A DNA stretch of 64,000 nt from Hyperoodon ampullatus (GCA_949752795.1 OX457059.1:173798242-173862241), one strand, 5' to 3'; counted from the stretch's first letter, positions 34,601-47,575 are shown. The notes: generated from the letters alone by a model not told the origin. A program made the numbers and translations.

Positions 34601-35298
34601 TCCAGATGTAAGTGATTTTATGAGCAAGGGGTTAAGGAGTTCAAGAGGATTTTAGATTGTTGGGAAGACAGAATTGCATGGGGCGAAGCCCATCTGTGGT
34701 CAGGAAGGAAGGAAAGGACAGGAACAAAGCAGATCAGATAAACACTTGGAATAAAAATACGGAATTGTCAGACAGCTCTCCTGACTTTCCCATATTTCCC
34801 TATCTCCAGCTGTCAAGGGGATTTTTCTTTTAAAGTGGAGGGGGGCTGGGGTGGGGGCTTGCCTTTCTTGGGAAGATTAGTGAGAAAAAAACTCTAAGAG
34901 CTCTGAGCTGCACACACGAGGGTTGGTACATAATTGTGACTTATCATCTTTTGGGGCTTCAGGACAGGCAGAGGGTCACCCTCAAGGCACCTGATTTCAT
35001 GATGCTGCCTCTGAATCACCAAGTCTGGCCAATGCAGGAGAGACGCAGGGCAGAGCCCGCAAAGATGGTATCGCTAGCATTGGGAGAATGTTCCTGAAAG
35101 GTGGAGTCTTTGCTCATCAACACACCCGGGCATTTTTGTAAAAAATAAATGAGATTTTGATGTGGATTGAATACACTGTATTGTTAGTAATTTGACATCC
35201 ACAGACTAAATAGAGAATTTCTACTTAGACCAGGCACCCTTTTTAATCCTCAGCACAGGTTAGCACAGAGAGGTGGCTTCCTTATATTGTGTGTGTGT

Positions 35299-35334
<36 letters not shown>

Positions 35335-36254
35335 GGCTGCCATCCATCCTACCCCAGGGACAGCGAGCCTTTCAGTGACGATTCTGGAACGCACAGCCTC
35401 CAACCTAAGGAAATGCTGCATGCATCCAGACCCTTGTGCCGGCCAGTCAGATGCTCATCCAGGGCCTCACCGTCCTCTCTCTCTAAGCCGATTTCGAAGG
35501 CCCAGCCCAAGCCAGTGAACACAGTGTCCTGAGATGAAGCCAGTCCCCAGGAGAGGGAGGCAACCCAGCATGCTCAGTCTAGGAAGGGACCTTGAGAACA
35601 CAGAATGGAACACGTGAATGGCTGGCTGGAGGTGCCTGGCTTGCTGGTGGAGCCACTGTAACAGAAGCACCACTCCACCTCTGAGGCCCAGAGATGGGGG
35701 GACAAGAGACCCTGTTGTGCAACGGTTTACCTCTCGCACCCTTCTGATATGGGAAGCAGGGGCCCAGCAGTTGGAATATCTTCTCTGATTAACTGCTAGA
35801 CGGCCTCCAGCAAATGCAGACTCTTAGACATCAAACCAGCATCAGCTCAGAAGCAGAATTTCTTCCCTGTTTCCTGTGATGTACCCAAGTCCAGCTCTGG
35901 CCTCGCTTCCCGGTCTTTTTTTCCCCTCTTTAATCAAATTCCTTGGCAATGGATAACCAAGGAGACAATGGAGATGGACCCCGCCAGATTCCAACACCAT
36001 TTCTGTCCCATCATCTTGATTATTAGGCTTGTCCTATACCTTAAACCCAAGGATTCTGCTAATGATACATCAGAGAGGCCTGAAGGAGACAGGGCACCCT
36101 GAACTGTCCATGTTTTGGAGGCCAAGCCCTTGCCTTCCACGAGCAGGGCCATTGAACTGGAGGACCTTTGCCTCAGCAAGTCCAGGTCCCCTAGTTTGTG
36201 ATGGCTCAGCTCAGCCCCACTGCAGGACACGGGAAATCAGGGGCCTGCACTGAG
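34601..36254. other. No recognisable feature apart from a TG repeat
   Basis: 34600-35000 may still belong to the conserved-looking block. The rest is unique-looking, with a (TG)n microsatellite at 35288-35332. Frames at 35273-35739 and 35934-36253 have no domain. Confidence 0.4.
35288..35332. repeat. (TG)n microsatellite
   Basis: About 22 TG units with a single TA-type interruption ('gtatgtg' near 35301). Confidence 0.95.
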
Positions 36255-36353
36255 ATGGTGATGGGTCCCAGGGAGGTGACACTGGGTGATGTGGTGATGG
36301 GTCCCAGGGAGGTGGCACTAGGTGACATGGTGATGGGTCCCAGGGAGGTGGCA
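36255..36353. repeat. 36-bp minisatellite, about 2.75 copies
   Basis: Units 36255-36290, 36291-36326 and a partial copy 36327-36353 share 'tggtgatgggtcccagggag', followed by 'gtggcactgggtgac'-like sequence, with few differences. Because 36 is a multiple of three, a plus-strand frame shows a 12-residue repeat (VMGPREVALGD-like). There is no other sign that it is coding. Confidence 0.93.
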
Positions 36354-38099
36354 TCCTGCTGTAACAACACCTGTGCCTTGAGTTCTACGGGGAAACTACA
36401 CCCTGTGCCTTAGTCTGACCATAACATTGGAGGAGATATCTGGGTGCATACAAAAAAATGAAGTACGAACATAGCATTGGTCAACTATAAGCTTTATTTC
36501 TTAATATGCTCAATTTAAAAGATTTAGTGATAATTCTCCAATAGATAAAAATGATATAATTAATGTGTGAATACATGAATTCTCATCTGTATAACCAAGG
36601 TAATGATATAAATCAAAGGATGATGTAATGTAACAATGTGAAATATACAGAAATGTGTAGAAAGACACACACGTTAATATAATAATGCTGTATATTTATT
36701 GAATAAGCTCATTATTCCTATTCAGGGGATCCAGGATACTTTAAGAGTTTTGTGTTTTCCGATCACCTTATTAGAAACAGATTAAGAAAATGATAGCAGT
36801 TATATTGGATGATTAATTACCACTGTCCCAAATTGTGCATTAGCTTGTGGCTGATCCCGGCCCAAGAGCTGTCCTCACCATCACTGTACTGCAGGCCTGT
36901 GGTGTCCAATACCACAGGCCCAGAGCCATCCACGCAAATAAAGCAAATGTGGACAGAATGGTTTTAGCATCTACTGTAGACCCGTTGCTGTTCTTTCAGA
37001 GACAAGACCTGGCAGGCCAATGTATTCCCACGTGAGACCAATCTGACTGCTGGAGCTGGTGGTGATAAACCCTGGCTTTTCAGGCTGGAAGGTGTGGGAG
37101 CTGAAAGAGGGACCACATGGATCATGGGGTCAGTGGAGACTGCACCAAGGTCTGTGCCCCGTGGACCTGCTGTGGGTACACAGGTAAGAATGTCCACCTG
37201 TGCTGATGCCTAGTAAGCAGGCAGCTCTCCAGAGTTGGGTCTTGTCTTGGCTGAGTAAATCCTCCACAGATGAAACACATTACTTAACCTGAATTATCTA
37301 AAAATTACATATGTTACTGTTCTTCCCACATGAAACCATGTTCATCTGATAAAAAAAGGGTGCCTTCATGGAAAGCCACCGTCTCTGTCACCCAGGGCCT
37401 CAAGAAGTCATCCTTCAGAAAGCCTGGCTGGCTCACCCCACTCTGTCTCCCCGAGGTGGGGCTAACCCTGTCCTCTGAGCTCCCAACGTCTTTGGGCTCC
37501 GCCGTGTCTCCCACTGTCTTGTGCACATTTGGTTTGTCGTGTTGTCCAGTGAATGCTTGTGGAATGACGGTATGTGATCCATTCAGGGATTTGCTGAGGG
37601 ATTGCCGGCCAGATATCCAAGTCATGGCAACATGGCGGTACTTAAAACCTCTCTGCTGATGGATCTCAAGACTGTGAATCTCTTTAGTTCTTGCTTGGGA
37701 GAAAATACACGTGTCGCTTAAAGCTCACCGATTTGTTACTCGCATGTCAAATCTTTACAGTGAAGATCCTCAGTTAAGATGATCTGGTCCAGATCCGTAC
37801 GTTAGTTCAGGCCCCTTTGCCCAGTGTCTCACGGAGCTGGATGTCTCATGGTACTGTGTGCATGTCACAGTACCCGTGTGTTTATTGGACTCACAGTAAA
37901 TATGCATCTGGTTGTGGCTGCCTTGTCATGAAAAGTCCTTCTTTGCATGCAGGAAAGTTCTGCCAGTTCTGGAAACTCTGAGGAACTCCTTGGGATCGAA
38001 CTCGAGTCACGAGTCTGTGTTTGTTTTGCTGGAACAGCAGCACTGATACCTGTTTAGTTCCTGATTCAATACATCTTTACACACTCCAGGGAGAGGACC
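36354..38099. other. Mostly unrecognised; AT-rich at 36420-36860
   Basis: 36420-36860 is AT-rich, repeat-free and has a 'gatgattaattacc' near 36809, so it could be conserved. 36860-38100 is unique-looking. A perfect short hairpin lies at 36894-36920. Open frames at 37314-37659 on both strands overlap and are chance. Confidence 0.4.
36894..36920. repeat. Perfect 10-bp stem, 7-base loop hairpin
   Basis: 'ggcctgtggt' (36894-36903) and 'accaсaggcc'-type complement (36911-36920) flank 'gtccaat'. No U-tract or transposon context. Confidence 0.85.
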
Positions 38100-38830
38100 A
38101 GTGGCCTTACCACGCAGCCACCTTAAAATACAGCATCACCTTCATGTCATAAACCAGTTTATTTTCTGTGTTGTACTGCAGACTAAGGATGATACAAAGT
38201 CCAGCTTTCATGTCCATGAAGGCCAAGCCCGTGTTGGACAAGGCCGAGAGTGTGGACAGCCTGTCAGCACCGGAGGACGTTTTTGCGAGAAGGTCACAGA
38301 CCTGAATGCATTAGTGAGGCGGGCGATGCACGGTGGCCCCGGCTTCCCCTCGGTCCCTGGCAGCAGCTGCACATTAGATGACACACCCTTTCAGCTCTAA
38401 GTGCTGCTGCTGCCTGTTATCGGCCAGTCGCCAGCGGGCTCAGGGGAGCAGCGCTATCTCCTATGGCCATGAAAATTGATATTGAACATGGAAGGGAAAA
38501 TCTCACAAGCTGATAGCAATTAGCTAAAAAGGATTTGCGACTCCATGATTCATCACTCCAGGGGACCAAAGTCATTTGCAGACGCTGTTTCCAGAGTCCC
38601 CGCGCGCAGCTCCGAGCTCTGCCTCTGTTTCCCTCCCACTGGGGTGTGACATTTTCAGCTTTCACAGCCCCTTTCCAGAACAGAGGCTGTCGCAGGTGGG
38701 GACTCTTCTGTCACAGATGCTTTCATGAGAAGGTGCTCAAAGCCAGGCTCAGATGCTTACTTCTATTTAGATATTCAAGTCGGAAAATGGAAATCCGTTT
38801 CCTTAAGAGTTTGCTGTGTTGTTTTTGTTT
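38100..38830. promoter_or_regulatory. Candidate conserved non-coding element
   Basis: Repeat-free with CpGs retained in 38230-38450 and 38590-38620 ('ccccgcgcgcagctccgag'). It also has AT-rich cores such as 'gatagcaattagctaaaa' near 38511. A plus-strand frame at 38101-38400 is open without a known domain. Enhancer-like by texture only. Confidence 0.4.
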
Positions 38831-41800
38831 AGGGAAGTAATTTGTGACTCTGGGTCAGTAGGAAAATTTTACCTAAGTTCATCAGAATAATAGTGCTAAG
38901 GTACCAAAAGTGTCTCGAGATTATTTTCCAAAAAGAAACGCTTGACCCAGGTAGCCACCCCTTTATTCTTGATCGCCGAGTTGCACAGACCCCTGGCATG
39001 TGACCCCAGTGCCAGCCCAGTGGAGGCTGTGCTCCCTTCCATGGTGGTGGGGCTTCCTGGCCGCCTGGGCCCACCTGCAGCTCTGGCTATTTAATCTATG
39101 TATCTGGTGCCAAGCATTCCATTAGAATAATATCCCAGACCTTCTCTATTTCTTAAATGGACAGAAAATTTCTGTGCAATTTTGTCACAAATGATGCAGA
39201 AAATCATGCCCTGAGTGTTTCTCCATGTAGAACTGTGACAGACCTGAAGAGGAAAGTTAAACATAAATGCTTTTATGACCCCAGAGAAGGGAGAGAGCGC
39301 TGGAACTAGCATTATAGAGCAGAAATTATGAAGGAAAATTTTATTTATACAATTTTCTTTACTATTTATATATGTGAAATAAATCATATATTTATATACT
39401 CTAATTTTAATGTCAATGTGCATATATGTGCATATACATATATCTGAATACACACACACACATGCATCGAAATTAAAAGCTTCTTTATGACCAAAAAATA
39501 CCATAAACAGACCAAAAAGAATGCCGCATGTAACCTCATCATCAATTAGCGTGGTGAGATTCATACAGCAATTCAGATTCATACACCTGTCCCTCCAGTG
39601 ACAGGTGCCTAATATCACATCTGACCACAGGAAGGCTTGGCCGGGACTGGGGGGCTATCTGATGGCCGTGCAGACCGGGGGGAGGGCCAGTGTGGGGAGC
39701 CCAGAGACAGCCCCTCCCTTCGGCCCCGCCTCAGCATCCTGTGGGGACCAGTCCCCCGTTGTATGGGTCAGGGAGGGTCAGCCATCCATCCATTTCCAGC
39801 TACAGCTTCTGGCTTCCTCCTGCTGGGCACAGAGCCGCCCTTGCTCTACTAGGGTGTATTTTACCTTGAATGGTCCATGCAGTCAAGTGTGCAGCAGTGA
39901 TTTTGTGGCCAGCAGGAAATTGTCTGGACGTGTGTGGAAGATTAGGGACAGGAAGGAACCCACTCTGAGAAATGTAGGTGCCTCTGTGGGAGGGCGGGCT
40001 GGCAGCAAGGTGGAGGAAGCATAGCCAGGTCGACACAGTTGCTCCCCGGAGACCAGGAGACTCTGGGAGGTGGACTTTAGGTGGACGAGGTGCCCACGGG
40101 ATGGACAGGACGTTGAGGGTCTCCAGAGGACCAGTTTCTGCAGCACCTGTGGCAAACCTAGAAATGGGTTAAAACTAGAAAGTAGGGGGGTAAAGGTTGA
40201 ATAACAGCATGGAGAGAGCTTCTCTTCTGGGGTTGGAGAGGAATTCTCGGTGGGCAGTAACATTGCATTCAACACACAGTGGGCTTCAGGATGATTCAGA
40301 GATACTTCATGTGCCTGTGATCTTAGAGCTCCAGTAGGTCTGTTAGTTATGTCATCAACTGCATTCAGCTTATGTTAATGTGGTGATATGTTCCTTAGTT
40401 GCAAAGTCATTGCACTGACCACATTTATAGGTCCTAGAAACCAGAGGATCATATGGGTAACGTCTGGAAGTTTCGGGATCTCTGAAATCCATCTCTTGCC
40501 AATTCTGAACCAATGATGGGTGATACCGGCATCCTTAGATCAGGCTTCCTCCTCCCCATTTCTTCCTCTAGCTCTTTCTTTCCCTCTTTCCCCAGAGGAT
40601 GGATCTCCTTATGTGATAGTCCCCATGCTTAACTTCCTGCTGATTATTTCAGAAACGATCCCTGCCCTGCGCCTGGGAATTCCAACCCCGAGAAATTGGA
40701 AACACCCTCTCAGCTCCCAGAAGGGAGCTTCCCCTTCTGGCTTTGGTCTTGTGAACATATTTCCTCTTTGGATGGATGTTGTGCTTGCTCAGGGCCCCCA
40801 GGTCTATTTGGACTTGGGAACCATCTCCTCCCCCATGCTTGGTATAAGCCTGTGAGTTCCCGAAAAATAGCCCTCTTATCTCATCCATGTGCTCCAATTA
40901 GAGGGCAAGTTGTCTCCTTGTGTCTCTGACTCTGAGATGGAGAAGTTCCACCCCTCACAGCCCAGGGCCAGAGCAGGTCACAGGGCAGCCCTGCAGGAGA
41001 GCTGAGCCACGTACCGTGTGTCCTCTGTACCACGCTGGCTGTGTGATGCCAGCGCTGCTCTGTACAACATCTGCTTAGCAAGCCGTGGTCAAAACTGCTG
41101 ACGGCTCTGATCCTGGCGGGAGATGTGAAAACAGGTAAACGGATCCCTCCCTGGGAACTGGATCTCATAACCTTGTGTCTCAGAAAGGTCAAATAAGATA
41201 GATAAGAAATATGTAAATGCAGAGGAGTGCATTTGGGAGCAGGTTGGGGAGGGAGAGAGCTTGGCTCGCGGAGTGGGGACAGGAAATGTGAGCTGTGGGT
41301 GGGATGGCGCTCTGGCTCTGCAGCCGCTGTTCCCAGACTGACAGCTTTGACCTTGAGAAGGCCAGTTCTCCACCTTCACCTCTCCAGTGCTCAGGCTAGG
41401 AACCTACAACTGCATTGGTGATTGGGGTGAGCCAGCATGGGCAGCAAGAGAGTTGGACCCGTGCTGGGGAGACTCTGATGGGCGGGGTACATTCTGTTCC
41501 CCACTGACTCACTTTTCCAGTGCCAGAGTGCATGTCCTTTGGGATGGAACTCAGAGTGCACCTCTGCTGGTCTCATATTTGCCACCATTACCCTTCTGCT
41601 TCCATCAGCATTTTATTTCTCTTTCTTGGGCACTTACCATTTCCTTCCCCTCCACATAAATGCCTCTGTTAATCCACTACCCCTAAGTATCTCAGGGAGG
41701 GATGGACAGGTGTGGACGCTGTGGTGTGGCTCCAGGCCAGGGGTCTGGGTCTGTCTGTACCCTCGATCCAACTCTGGCCCACGGGAGACCTGGAGCAGGT

Positions 41801-42794
41801 TCCCTCTGTGCTCAGTGTTCTCACCATGAACAGAGCTCAGTACCATATCCCCCTGTCAGATGGTCTTATTTGAGTGACTTAACTATATTTGCAAAGTACT
41901 TAAAATAATGAAAATGATACACATGCACACACACACAAGTTACTTGTTCCTGAGGACCCAGCCATGCCTTCTTCTTGTCCATGTACCCAGTGCCAAGCTT
42001 GGTGATATGAACAGGCTGCAGGGTCAACTGGATGGGTTGCACAAAGAAGTTCAGGGAGGCCCTCAGTAGCCGCCCAGTCCTTCGAGAAGGCTGTGTGCCC
42101 ATGGGCTCTTGTGCCCCCTCCTTGAGCCTCTGGATCCACTGGCTCTTCAGGCTCTGTGGCCTTCAATCAGCGAGGCCTTAGCCCAACCCCATGGCCTGGA
42201 GCTGCATGCGCCCCAGGCAACTCGGGGGCGTTCACTTCCCAAGGACAGGCTTTTGGTCAATAGAGACAGGCTGGATGAACATGTCCTCCCTCTGACGCCC
42301 CTCCTGTGGCCCCTCTGAGTCCAGGGCACAGGGATCCTAGCAGGAAGGTCCCAAGGGATAGGCAGCCACTCCACGAGGCATCGGCCTTCGGCCCTGTACA
42401 GGAGCTCTCTGCCTGGACCCTGCTTCCTGGGGAACCAGGGCTCCCACCTGCCTCACAGGCTCTTCTGAGGCCAAAAAAGCACAAAGCAGATGCTTCAGTG
42501 TGCTCTCGCTTCTTAAAAGTGACTAACGTACGCCATACACATCAAGGAAGCCATAGGTCCAGAGGTGTCCCTTGCATAGACCAGGGCCTACTGGACAAAC
42601 TTGGCCCTCAGGGAGGAGGTTTGCACCCTCAGGGTCCAGCTCCAGTGGTGTGGGCCCTCCAGGAGAAGGCCCAGGGCCCACATGAGCACTTCATTAGGGG
42701 TCATGGTTGGCGTGGCTGGTGGACCCTCACCCCTCATCATTTTTTCTGGTGCCATCTTGGTTTTGATTCAAAGGATGATCATAGATTTTATGTT
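38831..42794. other. No recognisable feature
   Basis: Almost 4 kb in which I identify no repeat family with confidence. A short (CA)n lies at about 39451-39464 and a TATA/CATA-rich zone at 39360-39450. Another short CA run is at about 41925-41937. Frames such as 39091-39618 (minus), 39605-40024 (plus), 40520-40855 (plus) and 42306-42881 (plus, 191 codons, the longest in the window) overlap antisense frames and show no known domain, so I do not call genes. Confidence 0.4.
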
Positions 42795-43250
42795 TCCTGG
42801 AACCGAGGTAACAAAGTACCACAAACTAAGTGGCCTAAAGCAAGGAGCATTTACTTATTCTCTCCCAGTCCTGGAGGCTAGAAGGCGTCGGCAGGGCCAC
42901 ATTCACCCAGAAGCTCTGGAGAAAGTCTTCCTCTCCTTGCCCGGCTTCTGGAAAATCAGGTGTCCCTTGGCTTGGGGCCGTGTCACTCCAGCCTCTGGCT
43001 CCATCTTTACATGTCTCCTCAGTTTCTACCCGTGTATTTTCCTCCGTGTGTCTCTGTGCCCTATCCCCTCTTTTTCCTCTTGTAAGGACAACTGTCACTG
43101 CATTTAGGGCACATCCAGATAATCCAGGACAATCTCTTCTCCAGATTCTTAACTTAGTCCCATCTGCAAAGACCCTTTTTTCAAATAAGTTCCCATTCGT
43201 GGGTTCCTCTGGTCAGGACTTGAACACAATTTTTTAAGGGCCACCGCTCA
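42795..43250 (-). mobile_element. MaLR-type LTR (MLT1-like), antisense
   Basis: 'aggtaacaaagtaccacaaa', 'ctaagtggcctaaagc', 'tcccagtcctggaggctaga' (about 42866), 'gcacatccagataatccagg' (about 43110), 'tcccatctgcaaagaccc' (about 43158) and 'gtcaggacttgaacacaatt' (about 43213) follow the antisense order of the same LTR group as 6196-6732. The frame at 42601-43107 crosses it. Confidence 0.82.
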
Positions 43251-43983
43251 ATCAACTGCAGATGCCTTTGGAGACGTTGAAGAAGTAGAGTGAATTTGAA
43301 CAAACTGTTCTATGGAGAGGTAAGAGGGACACAGGTAAGTCACCGCCTTTGGCCCTAGAAAGTACACTCTTAGGAACCACAGGTCCATGAGTGAAGAAGG
43401 AGGCAGATTAATTCTTCACAAATGGTTTCATGATTTATTTAATTTTTGTACAAAATCCTATTGTGTATTTTACCAAGCCTTATTTTTTTACTTTTTGTGA
43501 GCATGCTATAGGCTTAGCATAAATCACGGTGAATACTAGCACTGACTTTGCACTTCCACTGAGCCTTATGTTCACAGGAGTTTGATTGTTTTGGAACTAC
43601 GTTCATTTTATGGCTTTAACTAAACAGAAAAAGCAAAGTCCTAGCATTAGGCCATGTGCCAGTATCCATGGATTTTGTAGCTCGTGAAGAATCTGCTGTC
43701 ACTTCATCCTTGCTTACTCCTTGGGTCATTGTCCCAGCACCAGGGACCTGGTGGGTCCCCACCTGTTTGTTGGTTGACTTTTGGAGAATAAGGGCAAAAT
43801 GGGACTTGCGGGTTAGAGAAAGTTGTGGGAGATGTGGTTGGAAAGTAGGTTGCTTCCACTCTAGGAGCCACAGGCCAGCAGTTTTGAGTCCAATCTCTGG
43901 AAATTGAGGAACTTCGGAAAATTTTAAAGCAGAGAAGTGCCAGAATTTGGATAAGAAGGACAAGCCATTCCCATGGTTGTGGT
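43251..43983. other. No recognisable feature
   Basis: 43430-43620 is AT-rich and repeat-free. The remainder is unique-looking. Confidence 0.4.
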
Positions 43984-44098
43984 CTATTATGGCTTGAATT
44001 GTGAACTCCCCAAATTCATGTGTTGAAGAACTATTTGGAAATAGGTTGATTGCAGACATAATTAGTTAAGATGAAGTCATGCTGGGGTAGGGGGAGAT
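43984..44098 (+). mobile_element. MLT1 LTR, 5' fragment, sense
   Basis: 'ttatggcttgaattgtgaac', 'aaattcatgtgttgaagaac', 'atttggaaataggttgattg' and 'tagttaagatgaagtcatgc' match the first third of an MLT1-type LTR. The 3' part is missing. Confidence 0.8.
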
Positions 44099-44189
44099 TG
44101 TACCCTGAGAGATATGAAATGTGGAGGAAAGAAATCAAAGGAGATTTAAATAAATGGAGATAATCCTGTTCAAGGATTGAAAGACTCAA

Positions 44190-45873
44190 CACTGTGATGA
44201 TGTCGTTTCTCCCTAAATCGATAGATAGGTTTAAGATTCTTTTTGTAAATAGAGGCAAGCCTTTTCCAAAATTTATATGAAAATCTAGGTACTTGAATAG
44301 CTAATATTATTCTGAAAATGAAAAATAAAGTAGGAGGAATCACTCTACCCTATTTAAAGACCGTCTCTGTCTCTGTCTGTCTGTCTCATTACACACACAC
44401 ACACACACACACAGTAAGACTGTGTGATCATGTGATACTGGTGGAGGAATAGGACATAGACTTATAAAACAAAATAAGAGAACCCAGAAATAACCCCTTA
44501 CAAGTACAGCCAGCTGATTTTTGACAAATATGAAAAAGCAACTCAATTGGAGGAAGGAAAAACTTTACAGCAAATGTCGCTGAAGTGATTGAAGACCCCT
44601 AGGAAAAAATTAACTCAGGGTAAACTGTACGTCTCATACAAAAATTCACTCAAAAGGGATCATGGATTTAACTGTAAAACATACAAGTATGAAACTTTTA
44701 CAGGATAGTATAGAAGCATGTCGTTAGGAGTTAGGGCTGGGTGAACAGTTCTTAGACATGATCAAAAGCACAATGTGTAAAAGATAAATAAATACGTTAG
44801 ACCTCACCAAAATTAAATATTTTTGCTCTGGGGTAAGGCAGATGATAGTACAAGCTGCGGGCTGGGAGAAAATATTACCAAAGCCCATATCTGACAAAGA
44901 ATCCATACCTAGAACGCATAAAGAATTCTTAAAATTCAACAATTAAAAAACAAATAGTCTCATTGGAAAATAAGCAAAATATGAAGATGTTTCACCAGGA
45001 GCGTGTATGGGTGGTAAATAAGCACGTGAAAAGGGGTTTGCCATCACTGGCCAGTAGGAAGGGATGAATGAGTACCTCGATGAGCCAAATGCTGTGAAAA
45101 TGAGACAGAGGATGTCCCCTGCATTGTGTGGGGGATGTAAAGTGGGCCAGCTACTCTGGAAAGTAGTGGAACAATTTCCTTAAAAGAAAAGCAAAACAAA
45201 AACGTTAACCACACAACCCAGCAATTGTATTCCCAGGCACTTAATCCAGAGCAAAGAAAATTTACATCCACACAAAAAACCGCAGGACTGTGCAAAGCAG
45301 CGTTATTTGCAACACTCCAAACTATAAACTGCCCGAATGTCCCTTTGCAGAAGAATGGTCACGCACACTGTGTCCATCATACTTTGGAATTCTGGAACAT
45401 GATTCAGCAATGCAGAGGGAGAAATTCTGTATGTGCACAGCTACGTGCATGGACCCTCTGGGTATCATCTGAATAAAAATAAGCCCATCCCGAAAGGTGA
45501 CATATTACATGATTCTGTTCGTGTGATATTCTTGAAATTACAACATGATAGATGGAAAACAGACCAGTGATTGTCCAGATTTAGGGAGGAAGAGTCTGAC
45601 TATAAAGGGTGGTGTGGGGAGATCAGTGTGGTGCTGTCACAGTCCTGGGTCTGGATTATGACATGGTCACAAGGATTTACACCTGTGATCAAATGGCATC
45701 AGATCATAGACATACATCACATCAGTGTCAGAGTCCTAGTTTTGAAGTTGTATAATAATGTAGCATGTCATCACTGAGGAAACTGAGTGAAGAGTACAGG
45801 GAACCTCATTGTACTATTTTTGTAATTTCCTGGGATTTATAATTCTTTCAAAATAAAACATTACATGCAGAAA
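44190..45873 (+). mobile_element. L1 LINE 3' end, sense (L1MB/MC-like)
   Basis: Contains 'aagtaggaggaatcactcta' (about 44330), 'acccagaaataaccccttac' (about 44483), 'cagctgatttttgacaaata' (about 44511), 'gctgggagaaaatattacca' (about 44861), 'cacaacccagcaattgtatt' (about 45211), 'agcagcgttatttgcaac' (about 45296), and a 3' end at 'tttcaaaataaaacattac' (about 45846-45866). ORF2 is riddled with stops. Microsatellites sit inside. Confidence 0.87.
44363..44413. repeat. (TCTG)n plus (AC)n compound microsatellite in the L1
   Basis: TCTG/TCTC units at 44363-44386 followed by about 11 AC units at 44391-44413. Confidence 0.92.
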
Positions 45874-47062
45874 AAAAAAGCCAAAAATGAATGAATTTTA
45901 AAATGAAAGTATGCATAAAGAAACTAAGCCTTGGGTACAAAGAAATATACCTCAAAACACAGAGTGTTGAAGCCACCAAACAAAGGGCACAAGGGTAGAT
46001 GTTTGTGCTCATGTGTGATTATAAAGCCAGTAACACCATGCTGTAAAAAGTATATTGGCACAGCATAAGCAGAAAGGGTATTAAATTGTGCATGGGAACA
46101 GCCAACACCCTGTTTAGGATGAGAAGGAAGTAATACAGAGAAGGACTCAAACATAATCTTTAAGATGTTTCTTCTTTAAGAACCCTGGAACAAATATGGG
46201 AAAAATGAGAGGTTTGGGAAAGCAAGTGGTTAATGAAAGTATTGCTTCTATTTTTCTCTGTACTTTTCTGTAATCTTGAAGTATTGTATAAATTATGAGA
46301 GCGAGCCACACAGAGAGAAAGACAGAGACATAAAGAGACAGAGAGACACTTAAGGCCCTTTTCTAGAGAGCAGAGGAGGCTGAGGAAGGCTGTGACAGCT
46401 TTAGAAGCAATGGATAGAGGAAACAACAGTGTTCTGAGCCTGCTGATTTAACTGCATTTTGCTTTGAAATTGAATGATAGATTTAGAGTGATTTCTGATT
46501 CAATCAGAAGAGGCAAGTGTAGATATTGTGTGGGTTTAGTAAGAGAAACACAGAGGGCACATCTCTCCCTGCAGGCTGCAGCTCCTGATGGCAGGTTAAA
46601 AGGGAGAAAGAGTTTTCTCTCGGGCTGGGGTTCAGGGTAATTCTGGAGTCAAGAGTGAGGCCACAGGAGTGGAGACAGCAGGAAGTACCGGCCGCATGCC
46701 AATAAGGGCCTCTGCCTCGGATGCTCACCCCAAACACCCTGCCAGTGTGCGACATACTGCCTCTGGGGCCCGGTTCTCAGAGCATCTTCTCTTCCTGTCC
46801 TCTCTGCTGGGTTTGGATTTGGGGGTCTCAGACCCAAGGAGCTCTTTCAATTTAATTTTGTGTAGCCTCAGACCAAGATACCACTTGTGATATGTACCAG
46901 TGTTCTGTTCTTCTCCTGAGCAGAGGGACCACCCTGCATCCCCATCACCACACACAGAGGTTAACATTCTCTGATGAACACCCATTGGTTAGGCATTACA
47001 TTTATTCCTCTGAACAAAGAGACTGTGTTCTTTAACCACATGGACTGTTGGTTGTAGAGGGC
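45874..47062. other. No firmly recognisable feature
   Basis: A short purine-rich GAGACA-type run lies at about 46312-46350. 46180-46300 loosely resembles an old L1 tail. The rest is unassigned. Confidence 0.4.
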
Positions 47063-47424
47063 TGCTATCCACTGAATGTTTGTGCTCCTCCTCCCACAAT
47101 TCATGTGTTGAAATCTTAACCACACGGTGATGGTATTAGGCTGTGGGACCTTTGGGAGTTAGTTAGGCTGGGGCCCTAAGGAATGGAATTAGTGCCCTAA
47201 TGAAAGAGGCCCCACAGAGTCCCCAAATCCCTTCTGCCATGTGTGGCCACAGAGAGTATACAGCCATCTATGAACAAGGAATCGGACCCTCAGCTGACAC
47301 CATATCTGCCAGTGCCTTGACCTTGGACCTCCTGACCTTTAGAACTGTGAGAAGTAAGTCTCTGTTGGTCATCAGCCAGCCAGCTTATGATATTCTGTTA
47401 TAGCAGCCCGGACAGACAAAGGCA
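47063..47424 (+). mobile_element. MLT1A-like (ERVL-MaLR) solo LTR, sense
   Basis: Near-complete: 'tgctatccactgaatgtttg' at the left, 'acaattcatgtgttgaaatc' (about 47096), 'tgatggtattaggctgtggg' (about 47128), 'gaattagtgccctaatgaaa' (about 47186), 'agtgccttgaccttggacc', 'gaactgtgagaagtaagtc' (about 47341), and right end 'tgttatagcagcccggacag'. The solo LTR is old. Confidence 0.92.
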
Positions 47425-47444
47425 GTGGCACCAGAAACATCCTT

Positions 47445-47575
47445 TATTTCAGCTCTCCTAGTTTTACAAGGAAAGGAACCGAGCCTCAAGCAGTGGAACG
47501 ATTAGACCGAGGTGATAAAGCAGCAGTGAGAGGTGGATCCAGGGCTGGAATCTGGGCCCCTGACAACATGCCCTG
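47445..47575 (-). mobile_element. MIR SINE, antisense
   Basis: 'tttacaaggaaaggaaccga', 'gcctcaagcagtggaacg' and 'gtggatccagggctggaatc' give the antisense MIR order. Confidence 0.72.

Noticed and set aside
36198..36413. Repeat-containing small protein (VMGPREVALGD repeats)
   Set aside because: The repetition is explained by a 36-bp minisatellite; there is no gene context.
39091..39618. 175-codon minus-strand frame rich in C, Y and I
   Set aside because: It includes the TATA/CA-rich microsatellite zone (39360-39464), and I see no domain or signal of coding constraint.
42306..42881. 191-codon plus-strand frame, the longest in the window
   Set aside because: Its end runs into an antisense MaLR LTR, it overlaps open antisense frames and shows no domain. 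It is expected in GC-rich non-coding DNA.
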